NCBI RefSeq assembly: GCF_947179165.1
Contig: NC_077241.1
Location: 34,963,246-35,027,245 of the forward strand
From: Solanum dulcamara
Lineage: Eukaryota > Streptophyta > Magnoliopsida > Solanales > Solanaceae
Length of the DNA stretch: 64,000 nucleotides
Reading direction: 5' to 3'
In this document: in pieces, positions 46,044-57,265 of the stretch
Layout of the letters: each line of letters starts with the position of its first letter
Numbering within the stretch: the first letter of the stretch is position 1
The notes under the pieces: generated by a model
Database searches by the model: none
Told to the model about the DNA's origin: nothing
The model's input: the letters and a program-made list of their open reading frames with translations, nothing else
Made by a program: the position numbers and the translations under genes

Positions 46044-47300
46044 TGCCATGAACCAAAATGGGTCATGAGTGGCACCCACACTTAACCTCCTAGGTGGGAT
46101 AACAACCGATACAAACCCCAACTAATAAATATAACAATAACACGGAAGCTCAAATAAATACATTTTCCCCAAAACCTCAAAGTCATCACATGAAGGACAT
46201 CTAAATTCTAAAACTAAGTCTCGAATTATCAAACATCAAATAAATAAATAAATAAATAAATAACATAACATAACATAACGTGTCCAAAAACTAAGGACAC
46301 CATGCCATGACAAGATATTCTATCGCCAGCTAGAAGGATAGCTCACCCTGAAATCTTATGAACTGGAGACTGACTAGAGCTGAGGTCGAGTCGAAGTTGG
46401 TGGAATACTCGCTGCACCCCACAAAATAAACTAAAGAAAGATATAAGTAGGGGTCAGTACAGGACAACATGTACTGAGTAGGTATCATCGGCCGACTCAA
46501 AATAGGAATCAATATGCAATAAATAATAGCGGAAAATCAACCATAGCACTTAACAAGTGGCAACCAATGAATAATTACATAACCAGTCAACAATATCAAG
46601 ATCACACATGAGGACTCAGGCCTCCACATCACGCTCTTTTAGGAAATTAGTTATTAAAGATTGGGTAACATTAAGTCATTTTTATTTTTTTCCTTTAATA
46701 TTACCGTGTCGAAATATGACACCCGATCCAAATATACCGTGTCGGAACGTGACACCCGATCAAGACTTTGTCCCTACAAAACCTAAACCCTTAACATTAA
46801 CTACTGTCACGTTCCAAACTCATCCAACACTTTTTAATTTGTATTAACATGCTACTACGTCTTATCCCATATACATACATAATTAGTGTTAACCAATTGC
46901 GAGGTAGAGGTAATTCTTACCTAATCATTCTTTTCTGTTTTCCCTCTTCCGCCGCACGTAAGTTCCTCTTTCTTTTTCCTTACTTTTCTAATTAATTAGG
47001 TATTAAAGATTACAACCCCACTAACTGATTTTTAATAAATATGGAATAAGTGGTATAAGGTATTAAATATATTACCACTTTAGCCCATTAATTAATTAAG
47101 TTATCTAAATTTATCCCTCAATTAAATAATTGTAGTTATCGACTAGTCCAAATACCCATTAAAAATTTATGGGATGAGTATTTTATGAATAAAAAGTCAT
47201 AGTTATTGAATAGTCAAAAATACCCATTAAAAATTTATGGAATGGGTCTTTAATGAAGTAAAAACCTCTAGTTCTCAAAACGACCTAATGGATCGTTACA
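46044..47300 (-). repeat. LTR 3 of array D, with internal deletion
   Basis: 1257 bp. Starts TGCCATGAACC and ends GGATCGTTACA. Compared with the central LTR, about 735 bp is missing between GACACCCGATC (about 46760) and AAGACTTTGTCC. GTAC inverted repeat TCAGTAC 46454-46460 / GTACTGA 46471-46477 is intact. The join to the B internal region at 47300/47301 is abrupt. Confidence 0.9.
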
Positions 47301-48863
47301 GCGACGAGAACCTTTCCATACATAGTGTGACACCTCATCTATTAATATGTACTTGAGTAATGGGACCCATGGAACAACTCGTCCAAGGCCATATTCTACT
47401 TATCTTTATGGAAGGTTAATACACATTTATAGTTGTCCCATTTTTAACTAGGCAACACTTGTGTTCCAACGATGATTGTCCAAGGTGCTCTCGGAATAGT
47501 AGTTTTATTCCAACCTATATGCTTTGTTTCTTGGGGTAAATGGAAGTTGCGTCATTTATTCCTTAAGTTTGCCGTCTTTGTCTCCTAAGGGTTTAATTAT
47601 TTTTGGGGCGACGTTATGTACATGCGTCATTCCTTTATACCTTATTCCCCTCGTCCCTATGGTTTACCCAACATAGGCTTTTAACTTATTCAACACCCTC
47701 CAAGTGCGCCTTACTAGCGGTCTTACTTTATCCCCATATTGTTATACCACACCTTTACATTTGTACTCATATTCAGTTCATGACATCTCTCTAGGGTACT
47801 TTTGTTAGCATTTCTTCCTCCCGTTAGTTGGTGGAGAACTAATAAATTGTTATCATAAATCATTTTTCAACCGTCGTTGGAAGAAACTAGATTCTCTTAA
47901 ACACCACAGGACCCATATGGTCTCCTCCTAGGTTTATCCTCGAGTCATGAATAACTTATCTAATTTTCAACTAAGAGTTGAGGGCTTGGTACTTTTCAAG
48001 AAAAGTGAAACTCAATTGCTAGACATCTTACCCTTCAACCCAAATTTTTTTTTCTTTTTTTATTTCTTTTTGTTCCTACAACACAAATATGGCTGGAGGT
48101 ACCGTAGACTGAACTTTACTGATCAGATAGGCTTTTGTTTCTCCGAAATAAAATTCTCCAAGTAAAAATGGTGCCCCTTATCGACGACATGAAGGGTACC
48201 TCTTACAACTTTAGTTAAACATAATAGGGGTACTTGGTATCAATTTCCAAGACATCTTAAGAATCTATGTTTCATTCCCTTTTCTTGTTCTGGGAAAATT
48301 TCGACAGAGTTTCCTCTATATTTCTTACTATCCCATAACCTGCACGCAGAAGATACCAACAATGCCTCACAGGGCCAACATATATACATTTATATCATAT
48401 CACAGCCGCACAGGGCTTTCAGTATCATCTCATATCGCAGCCACACAGGGCGTTCACTATCAACAAAAATATAGAAATAATGGACTTACCTCGTATTTCC
48501 AACTTTGAACTGCATCTATTGCACTTTCGTATCTATTTTCCTTTCAGGTTTCGCCCTTATATTACAAGTACATGTCAATACCTTACCCAAAAGATATCTT
48601 TTGTGCCTTTACTTTACTTACTTGTGTGCTCTGTAACTTCCCATGTAGTCAATTACTTCCTTCTGTTGATGTCGTCCTTCTATTAAGATCCACGGTTATT
48701 ATAAAGAATTGTTTTATGACTTGGATTTATGGTACGATCTCAGATAGGAAAGAAAGGTAACATCCTAAATTTCCTGTAGCTTCATGTTTATGGATGTGGC
48801 GCGCAACACACTGATAATCAAGACTCTACTAGACACAGTCTGCAAACAATCCAATGACGAACT
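47301..48863 (-). other. 5' internal region of B, no recognisable gene
   Basis: 1.56 kb next to the primer-binding site of B, matching 38336-39912 of E (for example GACACCTCATCT and GTGATGGGACCC-type blocks, and the repeated CACAGGGC motif near 48410-48450). This is where gag would start, but no gag domain is readable in either element. The open frames at 47603-48760 are short and without domain. Confidence 0.6.
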
Positions 48864-48875
48864 GCTCTGATACCA
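48864..48875 (-). promoter_or_regulatory. Primer-binding site of B
   Basis: On the - strand TGGTATCAGAGC (initiator tRNA-Met), 4 nt from the LTR start at 48880. Confidence 0.92.
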
Positions 48876-48879
48876 CTTC

Positions 48880-51030
48880 TGTCATGACCCAACTTCGTAG
48901 GCCACAACTGGGGTCCGACCTGGACCCCCGTATACATATTTATCAATTGTGGTCAAGTCGAATTATAGACACGTAATGCATATACATCAAGTATAGTCAA
49001 ATCGGACTACAAACAACATAATACGTACATGAAAACCCCCATGGGTCATAGCGTTTCATATATCTGTAGCCTCTTTTATTTGTATCATAATATAAAAGGG
49101 CACGCAAGCCTACAAGGCTGCCATAACACATGCCTGTATAATACATCATGTAGAACCAGCTGAGTAAAACTTACACATACCACCTACATATACATGTCTG
49201 TAGACCTCTAAAAATATTAATGACAACATATGGCAGGATAAAGCCCCCGTTGTACCCCTGAATAAACAGAAACAATTATATAAATCAGTGGCCAATGCCA
49301 AAAACTAGGCTTCGATACAATGGATCCTCTTCCAGCTGATCTGAACGGAATCCAAAGCTGATGGACTCCCAAAACCTGTATCTCTACCTGCGGGCATGAA
49401 ACACAGCCCTTCGAGAAAAGGGGGTCGATACAATATATGTATTGAGTATGTAAAACATAACATAATATGACTGGAGGTATATCTAAAATAGAGAAGCAGG
49501 GGATAAAATATCAAATCCAAAACCTGTACCTATATCCTGTGAATCATAAAAGCATGTATGCTCAAATCATACAATATAGCCAGCCCTGTTAGGGATCCGG
49601 TGAATCATATCTTTAGTACCATCATAGGCTCGGCGCCATCACAACCTTATTACAACACATCATCATATATATACATACATACTCGGCCCTCTAATAAGGG
49701 ACTCGATGAGTTGTTCATGTCATTATATTATCATATCCTCGTATAGCATACCCGACCTTTTAGTAAGGGACTCAGTGGATGATGCAGTAAACTATGTATA
49801 ATAATGTACCCGGCTTGGGACTCGGTGAAAGAAGGGTTACAGTATACCATTTCCCCAGGTTGAATCTCGTTCAATCCATAAACACGTGCAATCCCATCTG
49901 AGTAGAGTAGTGAGTAACTATATGAAATTCAAAACATTATCGGAGACTCGACAAAATAAGAAAGTTAAGCGTTTGCCTGAGGACCCGAGTAGTTGTGTAG
50001 TCATATCGAGTGTCCTCTAAATGCCATTATGGGCTATATCAATTGTAACCTCGAGGACCCTAAATATGTACCAACGTAAGGCCAAGTTGCTTATGGAATC
50101 ATAAATACTTGTTATCATATAGTCTTTAAGACTTGGAGCCTATACATTTGGTACTTCTTTAACATATAGAAGTTTCCAGGGAAATAGTTCAACTATTATA
50201 GGAGTTCAACCTTCAGAAGTAAATAGGAGATGCTCAATAATGGAATTACCCTAGAGCTCATATCATATTTAACTTACAACTAAGACAAAGATATGTCAAA
50301 AGAAAAAAGAGAATAAGCTCTATATAGTCTGTACTTTCCTTCAGGTGGTCATTATATATATATTTGGTACCCGGCCCATCCTGTGGCTCGGTGAACAACT
50401 ATGGAATAATAATCTCATTTTTCAAACCAAGTACATATAAAGAGAAAGGAGAGATAGCTTTCCACACACCACTTTTTAACACATAGAAGCCTTAACAAGC
50501 AGTACTCAATTCTTGCAGGAGTTCCAATACCAAATAGTGGATAGGGATTATGAGGCGTACTTGGAGTTATGGGAATGGAATTATCCCCACATTTCACACA
50601 TAATTCACTTACGGCTAAGGCATTCCAAAAGGAAAGGAAGATAGCTTTTCATACTTATGCCAAAAACATGCCAAGAGAAAGCTTCACATACCTCGTACGA
50701 GTTACTCTTTGTCACGTTCGCCTCATCGTCCTTCGAACCTATTCAACACAGAAGTAATACGAATATCAATCACTCTTTACTTTCTACCATATTAAGTTGC
50801 ACCTTCATATTCATGGAACCTATTTCCTTGTTTGTCTCCTCGACTAGTTCTTTAATTAGTTAAAGCGTTATCGGAAATTGGGCAGCACCTCCCCTGTAAC
50901 ATGCCCTATACGAATTTCCAATTACATCCCTAAGTACTAAAGACAACCAACAACAATAACTGTAGCTCATATACACAAAAAACATAGCAACATTACACAA
51001 TACCAACTCCAACCAACTTGCTGAAAATTA
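48880..51030 (-). repeat. Right (5') LTR of B, first part
   Basis: Starts TGTCATGACCC and matches the left LTR (17497-17723 and 20511 onward), including 65 bp (49106-49170) deleted there. The GTAC inverted repeat at about 49425-49448 has changed on both arms (TCGATAC / GTATTGA). Cut at 51030 by the LINE. Confidence 0.9.
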
Positions 51031-51511
51031 CAACAACAACAACAACAAACCCAGTATAATCCCATAATGTGGGGTCTGGGGAGGGTAGAGTGTACGCAGA
51101 CCTAACCCCCACCTTGAAAGATAGAGAGGCTATTTCTGAAAGACCCTCGGCTTTAAGAGAGGACAAGATAAAAGGTCAGATACGGGCAAACATATAGAAA
51201 ACAAGATGAAAACAGGAATAGCAAAAGGGAAAGTCGTGGTAGAGTGGTACGGGAAGAAAGAGGCATAACTATAATAAATAAATAAATAAGATAAGATAAG
51301 ATAGATAAGACAGTCAAAGTACAACGGCGCCACAACTATAAACAGCAATACAATGCAGAAATCAAAAGGCAATAAACAATGAGCAGAACTACAACTACTA
51401 TGCTGCAAAAGATGAATCACTAAGCACTTTAATCCTAATCTGAGTCCTCCACAAAGGAAATTATAGTGCGCTAATGTGCCTACTAATAGGGTAGGATAAT
51501 GCGACTATGTA

Positions 51512-52216
51512 TTAGCCTTCTACCCGAATGTGGGTCCTCCACACACTCCTATCTAAGGTCATGTCCTTGGTAAGCTGTAACTGTGCCATGTCTTTTCTAA
51601 TCACCTCTCCCCAATATTTCTTCGGCCTACCCCTACCTCTTCTGAAGACATCCATGGCCAACCTCTCATACTTCCTCACTGGGGCATCTGTGTCTCTCCT
51701 CTTCACATGCCCAAACCACCTAAGTCGCATTTCCCGCATCTTGTCTTCCACTGAGGCCACTCCTACCTTATCCCGAATAGCCTCGTTTCTAATCCTGTCA
51801 CTCCTGGTATGCCCACACATCCATCTCAACAGTCTCATCTCGGATACTTTCATTTTTTGGACGTGAGAGACCTTAATTGGCCAATACTCCGCCCCATATA
51901 ACATAGCCGGTCTAACAACCACTTTGTAGAACTTGCCCTTAAGTTGTGGTGGTACCTTCTTGTCACAGAGCACCCCGGAAGCGAGCCTCCATTTCATCCA
52001 CCCTGCCCCAATACGATGTGTGACATCGTCGTCAATCTCCCTGCTGCCTTGTATGATAGACCCCAGGTACTTGAAACTACCTTTCTTTTGGATGGCCTGG
52101 TCACCAAGCATAACTTCTGCGCCAACCTCATGGGGTGTCTCACTGAACTTGCACTCTAAGTACTCTGTCTTGGTCCTACTCAGCTTAAACCCTTTAGACT
52201 CCAGGTGTGTCTCCAA
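51512..52216 (-). pseudogene. RTE LINE, C-terminal part of the reverse transcriptase protein
   Basis: 234-codon open stretch. [20 protein letters not shown], a MLYGAEYW block and [19 protein letters not shown] are typical of the region after the RT palm in RTE-clade elements. It ends with a [11 protein letters not shown] block and HIRVEG before the 3' UTR. It overlaps the preceding RT frame by about 37 nt in another frame, so a frameshift separates them near 52200. Confidence 0.88.
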
Positions 52217-52869
52217 TCCTCCAGCTTAGCATTAACTCCGCTACAAGTCTTATCGATCAGGACTATATCGTCCGCAAAAAGCATACACCATGGCACCTCA
52301 CCTTGAATTTGTCGCGTCAATACATCCATCACCAAGGCAAATAAAAACGGACTAATGGCTGATCCTTGATGTAACCCCATCACAACTGGGAAGTGATCTG
52401 AGTCTCCTCCTACTGTCCTTACCCTAGTTTTGGCGCCCTCATACATATCCTTGATCACTCTAATGTACGCCGCCGGTACACATGTAGCCTCCAAACATCT
52501 CCATAGTATTTCTCGTGGAACTTTATCGTAAGCCTTTTCTAGATCAATGAATACCATATGCAAGTCTTTCTTTCTCTCCCTATACTGCTCCACCAGTCTC
52601 CTCATAAGATGGATAGCTTTAGTAGTTGAGCGTCCCGGCATAAATCCAAACTGGTTCTCTGAAATAGACACGCCTCTCCTAACCCTCATCTCCACCACTT
52701 TTTCCCACACTTTCATAGTATGGCTTAGAAGCTTGATACCCCTATAGTTGTTACAACTCTGGATATCTCCCTTGTTTTTGTATAGAGGGATTAGTACGCT
52801 CGACCTCCATTCTTTGGGCATCGTTGCTGTCCTAAAGATGACATTAAATAACCTAGTCAGCCACTCCAA
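52180..52869 (-). pseudogene. RTE LINE reverse transcriptase core
   Basis: 229 codons with the non-LTR RT blocks in order: [43 protein letters not shown] (first catalytic Asp at residue 109), [18 protein letters not shown], and LFADDIVL (catalytic FADD at residues 198-201). The catalytic residues are intact. A TAG at 52891-52893 interrupts the frame just upstream of the first Met here. Confidence 0.92.
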
Positions 52870-53088
52870 ACCTACCTGGCTCGTGCTCTTCTAAAATTTA
52901 CCAGGGATCTCGTCAGGTCCGGTCGCTCTTCCTCAGCACATCCTATTCACAGCACCCTTAAGCTCTTCGACCGAAATACTCCTGCAACACTCACCAATGC
53001 GACGCCTCCCTGTATGTTCCAAATCTCCTAACATAATCTCTCTGTCTCCTTCTTCATTCTAGAGTTTATGGAAGTACGACTGCCATCT

Positions 53089-53530
53089 CTATTTAATGAG
53101 GGTCTCTTCTACCAATACTTTTCCATGTTCATCCTTAATGCATTTCACTTGATCCACATCGCGTGCCCTTCGCTCCCGCATCCTGGCTAGCTTGAACAAT
53201 TTCCTATCCCTACCTTTTTCTTCTAGTTCAGCATAAAGGCGTTCAAAAGCTTTCGTTTTTGTCGTCGAAACCGCCGACTTCACCGCCTCTTTCCTTGCTA
53301 TCTTATAAAGTTCCCTATTCGTCCACTTCTCCACCTCGTCCTTGCTTTCTATCAGCTTTGCATATGCTATCTTCTTCGCTTCCACCTTCCCTTGCACTTT
53401 TCCATTCCACCACCAGTCCCCTCAGTGCCGGCCATGGCTACCTGTCGAGACTCCCAACACTTCCCTTGCTACAACCCTAATACAACTAGCCGTCCTATCC
53501 CACATAGTGTTCGCATCCCCACTACTATCT
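53089..53530 (-). pseudogene. RTE LINE, linker between endonuclease and RT
   Basis: 102-codon basic, helix-rich open stretch (53397-53089) with [14 protein letters not shown] and [19 protein letters not shown], the region just before RT in RTE elements. Coding character upstream continues to about 53530, where the element ends at a 5' truncation. A stop follows at about 53087. Confidence 0.75.
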
Positions 53531-54880
53531 CAGGGTTTCTAGTCTTTATTTTGTAAAACCTTTAATTATACGACACAAGGGGTCGTGTGGCTGAAACTAG
53601 AAGTACCCACGCCCTATTTGGACTATATTCCATCCCTGAAACACACCACCACACGTCTGCAAAAGCACACCACAAGCACAACACTTTACTTCAATGACAA
53701 TTCAACTATAACGACTCCAATTTAGATTGTCTTTAACGTCAAGCATTTATATGATATTTTCACATTTCCATCCACCTATAGGGCGTGTAACACACTCCAT
53801 AAAAACACCATAAATTCCAAATTGAAAGGAAAAATCTTACCTTACCCGAAATTGGCTAAAACTGCCAAATTGCGACTCGGAACTTCTCCAAACATGCTGA
53901 AATTGCGCGGACTGTTTGTATCACTTCCTTGCTTCCTCGAAGTGGAATTTTATGTTATAAAACACTATTACATAACCTGGGACACCTTAAATAATTAATT
54001 CATGGAACAAAACTCGGAGGCTTACCTTTGCAGCCCCAAACCCGTAGCCCTCCTTCTTTGGCTTTCTAGGTTTTCCTTCAACTTTCTCCTATCTTTTCCA
54101 AGTGTAGGGCTGAATACATGGTTCCATAGGCATCCTAAGATAAATATATACATCTCCACGTGATTAAGGAATACCGTAGGTAAGTAATTCATGGAGAGAA
54201 ACTTGGAAACTTGCCTTAGTTTCCTCTAAACCATGGTTGCCTCCTTTTCTTCTCTACGTATTTTTCCTTTGTTCTCTCCAAATTTCAGCTCAAATTGGAT
54301 AAGAAATGACTTAAGAGTCATCATACATGTATATATATTTTCCCCAAGAGGTGACACATGTCATCCCCTAAGGGTGACACGTGTCCTGCCCCCATTGGTC
54401 CACCACATCCATACAGCCAATTAGGGGTTGCCACGTGTCCTTGGTGAGTAGGTGGGTCACCTACTTGACCCCAAGCAGGTGGGTCACCTGCTTCCACATG
54501 GAACCTTCCCATGCTTCCATGTGGTGCCTCCTTTTGCTGCCATGTGTCATCTTCTCCTCTTCCCCGTGGGTCCGTAATCTCGTCTTATTTTAAGAACTTG
54601 TGTAATCCTTAATACGTAAGCTTGGTATGTACTCAAGTGGCTTAAGTATGTCAAACTTCTAACTTAGTAGCTTACGTAGGTAAATTGAGTCCTACGACTC
54701 GTTACTTGGCCTCCAACTCCTTCCGGACTCTCCTAGCCCTATTTCCAACCTTCCCTCTCATGGGGTATCGCATTCTTCTTTCCTTAAAGTTGTGTGATAG
54801 TGTAGTAGATTATCCAACTCACTTCATAACTTCTAAGAAGCTTAAGAGACATTTTGAGCTCAAGAGTGCAGGGTGTAACA
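53531..54880 (-). repeat. Right (5') LTR of B, second part
   Basis: Continues the LTR after the LINE, matching 22345-23667. Includes the promoter-like region (54330-54440) and ends GGGTGTAACA, followed by the target copy GGTAA. Confidence 0.9.
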
Positions 54881-55159
54881 GGTAAGTTTCTCGTCTAGTC
54901 CCTTTTTTTTCTTTTTTCTAATTAATTATGTACTAAAGTAACAAACCCTACTAACCTATTTTAATAAATATAATAAAAGTGGTATAGGGTATTAAATAAG
55001 TTAACACTTTAGCCTATTAATTAAATTAATTATTTAAAATCACCTATCAACTAATTAACCGAAGTTATCGAATAGTCTAAAATTCCCAATTTAAATGTAC
55101 AGAAGGTGTCTTTTATGAAGGGAAGATTATTTCCCAAACAGACCTAACGGGTCATTACA
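54881..55159 (-). repeat. 3' LTR of A, inner part (and GGTAA target copy of B)
   Basis: GGTAAGTTTCTCG continues the A LTR from 17496, as shown by the unbroken 62021-62050. Ends GGGTCATTACA. This 274-bp part is the only copy in the window, because the other LTR of A lacks it. Confidence 0.88.
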
Positions 55160-55199
55160 TTATTTACCACTAAAAATAACGTTCATCCTCGAACATAAA

Positions 55200-55560
55200 G
55201 TAAAGGAATATACCTGAAGATTCAAGAAGATGGGGATATCTGGCACGCATATCAGCCTCCGTCTCCAAAGTCACCTCTCCGACTAAACGGTGCTTCCATT
55301 TTACCTTCACTGAAGCTATCTCCTTGGTTCTAAGCTTGCGAACCTGCCTATCTAGAATTGTTATAGGCTCCTACTCAAATGTCAGGTCTGGACCATAACA
55401 CATGGACTCATCCAGAACATACTTCCGGAGCATAGAAACATAAAACACCTTATGCACAGTCGATAATCTAGGTGGTAAGGCCAATTTATAAGCCACATCT
55501 CCAACTCACGCCAAAATCTCAAATGGCCCAATGAATCGAGGGCTGAGCTTTCCCTTTCTC
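55200..55560 (-). pseudogene. Chromodomain-like tail of integrase, element A
   Basis: Degenerate, several stops. Blocks equivalent to VKWKHR (near 55295), TLETEADMRARYPHL (near 55250) and MLRKYVLDESM (near 55420) can be read on the - strand, which is the chromovirus integrase ending. No intact product. Confidence 0.7.
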
Positions 55561-55592
55561 CCAAAATGCATCACGCCCTTCATGGGCGATAC

Positions 55593-56362
55593 TCAAAGCC
55601 AAACATGATCACCTACCATGAACTTCAATGGTTGAACTCTCTGGTCTGCATAACTCTTCTGCCTACTCTGGGCTGTCAAGAGTCTACCCTGAATCCTACG
55701 AACCTGCTCCATTACATCTCTAAGCAAGTCTGTTTCTAAGGAGTCCATCTCAGCTAAGTCAAACCATCCAATAGGAGATCGACACCACCTACCATACAAA
55801 GCCTCAAATGGGGCCATCTGGATACTGAAGTGATAATTGTTGTTGTAGGCAAACTCCTTTAGGGGAAAGTGTTGATCCCATCTAGCACCAAAATCAATAA
55901 CACAAGCTCGGAGCATGCCCTTCAACACTTGAATCATCTGCTCGAACTGACCATCGGTCTATGGGTGAAAAGTTATACTCATATCAAGTCTAGTGCCCAA
56001 ACCGTGTTGTAATGCCTACCAAAAGTGTGAAGCAAATACTGAACCCCAATCCAAAATGATGGATACTGGGACGTCATGAAGCCGAACGATTTGACTAATA
56101 TACAATTGGGCTAGCTTATCCGCTATATACCTCACCTTAATTGGAATAAAATGGGCGGACTTTGTCAGCCTGCAAACAACCACCCATATAGAATCATAAC
56201 CACCCACGGTGGGAGGTAAACCTACAATGAAGTACATGGTGATCATTTCCCACTTCCAAGTGGGAATAGGCATCTTCTGACTCACACCCCCAAGCCGCTG
56301 GTGCTCATACTTTACCTATTGGAAAGTCAAACACTTGGAAACGAACTCTGTAATGTCCTTCT
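55593..56362 (-). pseudogene. Integrase core of element A
   Basis: Open pieces 56285-56016 and 55937-55593. The core reads MPIPTWKWEMITMYF, where the first catalytic Asp (normally MDF) is Tyr; the second is kept in ILDWGSVF; the third lies at the break between the two pieces (MIQVLKGML follows). Then FAYNNNYH, FEALYGRWCRSPIGWF and the QRKSYAD-type block are present. Inactive by the first-Asp change and stops. Confidence 0.85.
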
Positions 56363-56719
56363 TTATTCCACACCACTAATACTGTAACTCAAATAATGAT
56401 ACATCTTGGCTGCTCCCGGATGGATAGAATACCTTGAACAAGGAGCCTCCTCCAAAATAAGTCTAGTCAGGTCACCCACCTTAGGCATACAAATTTTGTT
56501 GCCAATCCTCAATACACATTTCGAATCAAGTACCACCTCCTTAGATTCAACCCTTAATACCTTATCTCGAATGATACATAACTTCTCATCCTCAAACTGT
56601 CTCTCCCGAATCTGCCCAACCAAGGAAGAATGTGCCTCTACAAAGGCAAGAACACTACCATCCGGTGAAATCTTCAACTGGACAAGGCTATTAGCCAGCC
56701 TCTGAACATCTCTAGCCAA
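56363..56719 (-). pseudogene. Integrase N-terminal (zinc-binding) region of element A
   Basis: 118-codon open stretch: [48 protein letters not shown]. The first zinc His is replaced (APC where AHS is usual). The frame is lost after YHYLSYSISG, so the Cys pair lies in another frame near 56320. Confidence 0.82.
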
Positions 56720-56734
56720 TGGTCGCTCCTCAAC

Positions 56735-57217
56735 TCAAATCATCGCAAGACTCCCCATACTAGAGGACTTCCTACTCAAGGCATCTGCCATCACATTGGC
56801 TTTTCCTGGATGATATAAGATAGCTATGTCGTAGTCCTTCAGCAACTCAAGCCATCTACGTTGCCTTAAGTTCAGATCCCTCTCACTGAATATATACTTA
56901 AGACTCCTTTGATCAGTGAAGACCTTGTAATGCACACCGTATAGGTAATTACGCCACAACTTAAGCACAAAGACCACAGCTGCTAACTCCAAATCATAAG
57001 TAGGATAGTTTTTATCATGGGCCTTTAACTGTCTCGAAGCATAGGCAATCACTTTCCCCTTTTGCATTAACACACTGCCTAAACCAACACCAGAAGTATC
57101 ACAGTATACAGTAAAGCCCATACCCTCCTCAAGTAGCGTCCAAACAAGAGCCGAAGTTAATAAAGTCTTGAGCTTTTGGAAGATCGCCTCATACTCATCA
57201 AACCAATGAAAATCCAC
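56735..57217 (-). pseudogene. RNase H and linker of element A
   Basis: 160 codons: [16 protein letters not shown] holds the first catalytic Asp (residue 40); then [33 protein letters not shown] with the catalytic Glu, [11 protein letters not shown] with the next Asp, and [26 protein letters not shown]. Complete domain, separated from RT by a stop near 57220. It is the reference showing what element D has lost. Confidence 0.9.
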
Positions 57218-57265
57218 GGCCTTCTAAGTCAATCTAGTCAATGGAGCTGCAATAGTGAAGAAGCC

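Larger units (their letters stand above)
23786..47300 (-). mobile_element. Tandem Ty3 array D: LTR-internal-LTR-internal-LTR
   Basis: Three LTRs (23786-25298, 29277-31273, 46044-47300) separate two internal regions of the same length: 25299-29276 is 3978 bp, and 31274-46043 minus element E and one target copy is also 3978 bp. Both have the same gene order on the - strand and share the same RNase H deletion and stop. The left LTR has lost about 480 bp of its outer end at the junction with B, so a target duplication cannot be tested. Such arrays with a shared central LTR arise by unequal recombination between LTRs. Confidence 0.88.
51031..53530 (-). mobile_element. RTE-type LINE, 5'-truncated, inserted in the right LTR of B
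   Basis: About 2.5 kb. On the - strand it encodes a linker, reverse transcriptase and C-terminal domain, then a 3' UTR ending in a (TTG)5 tail at 51031-51048, preceded by blocks such as GGTCTGCGTACAC and CCCCAGACCCCACA, which resemble the 3' end of Solanaceae TS SINEs and RTE LINEs. The endonuclease domain is absent, so it is truncated at the 5' end. The empty site is visible in the left LTR near 22330: about 13 bp there (TGATACCAAATT) are missing at the right junction, so a small target deletion took place instead of a clear duplication. Confidence 0.88.
17497..54880 (-). mobile_element. Long-LTR Ty3 element B (37.4 kb with nested insertions)
   Basis: Bounded by a perfect GGTAA duplication. 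Left LTR: 17497-17723 plus about 20511-23667. Right LTR: 48880-51030 plus about 53531-54880. The - strand primer-binding site is at 48864-48875 and the polypurine-rich tract is next to 23667. Of the internal region only about 118 bp (23668-23785) and 1579 bp (47301-48879) remain around array D, with no recognisable gag-pol, so B has lost its coding capacity or was non-autonomous. Without insertions each LTR is about 3.4-3.5 kb. Confidence 0.9.

Noticed and set aside
51528..52229. Open frames on the + strand opposite the LINE
   Set aside because: Antisense shadows of the LINE reverse transcriptase, whose motifs are clear on the - strand.
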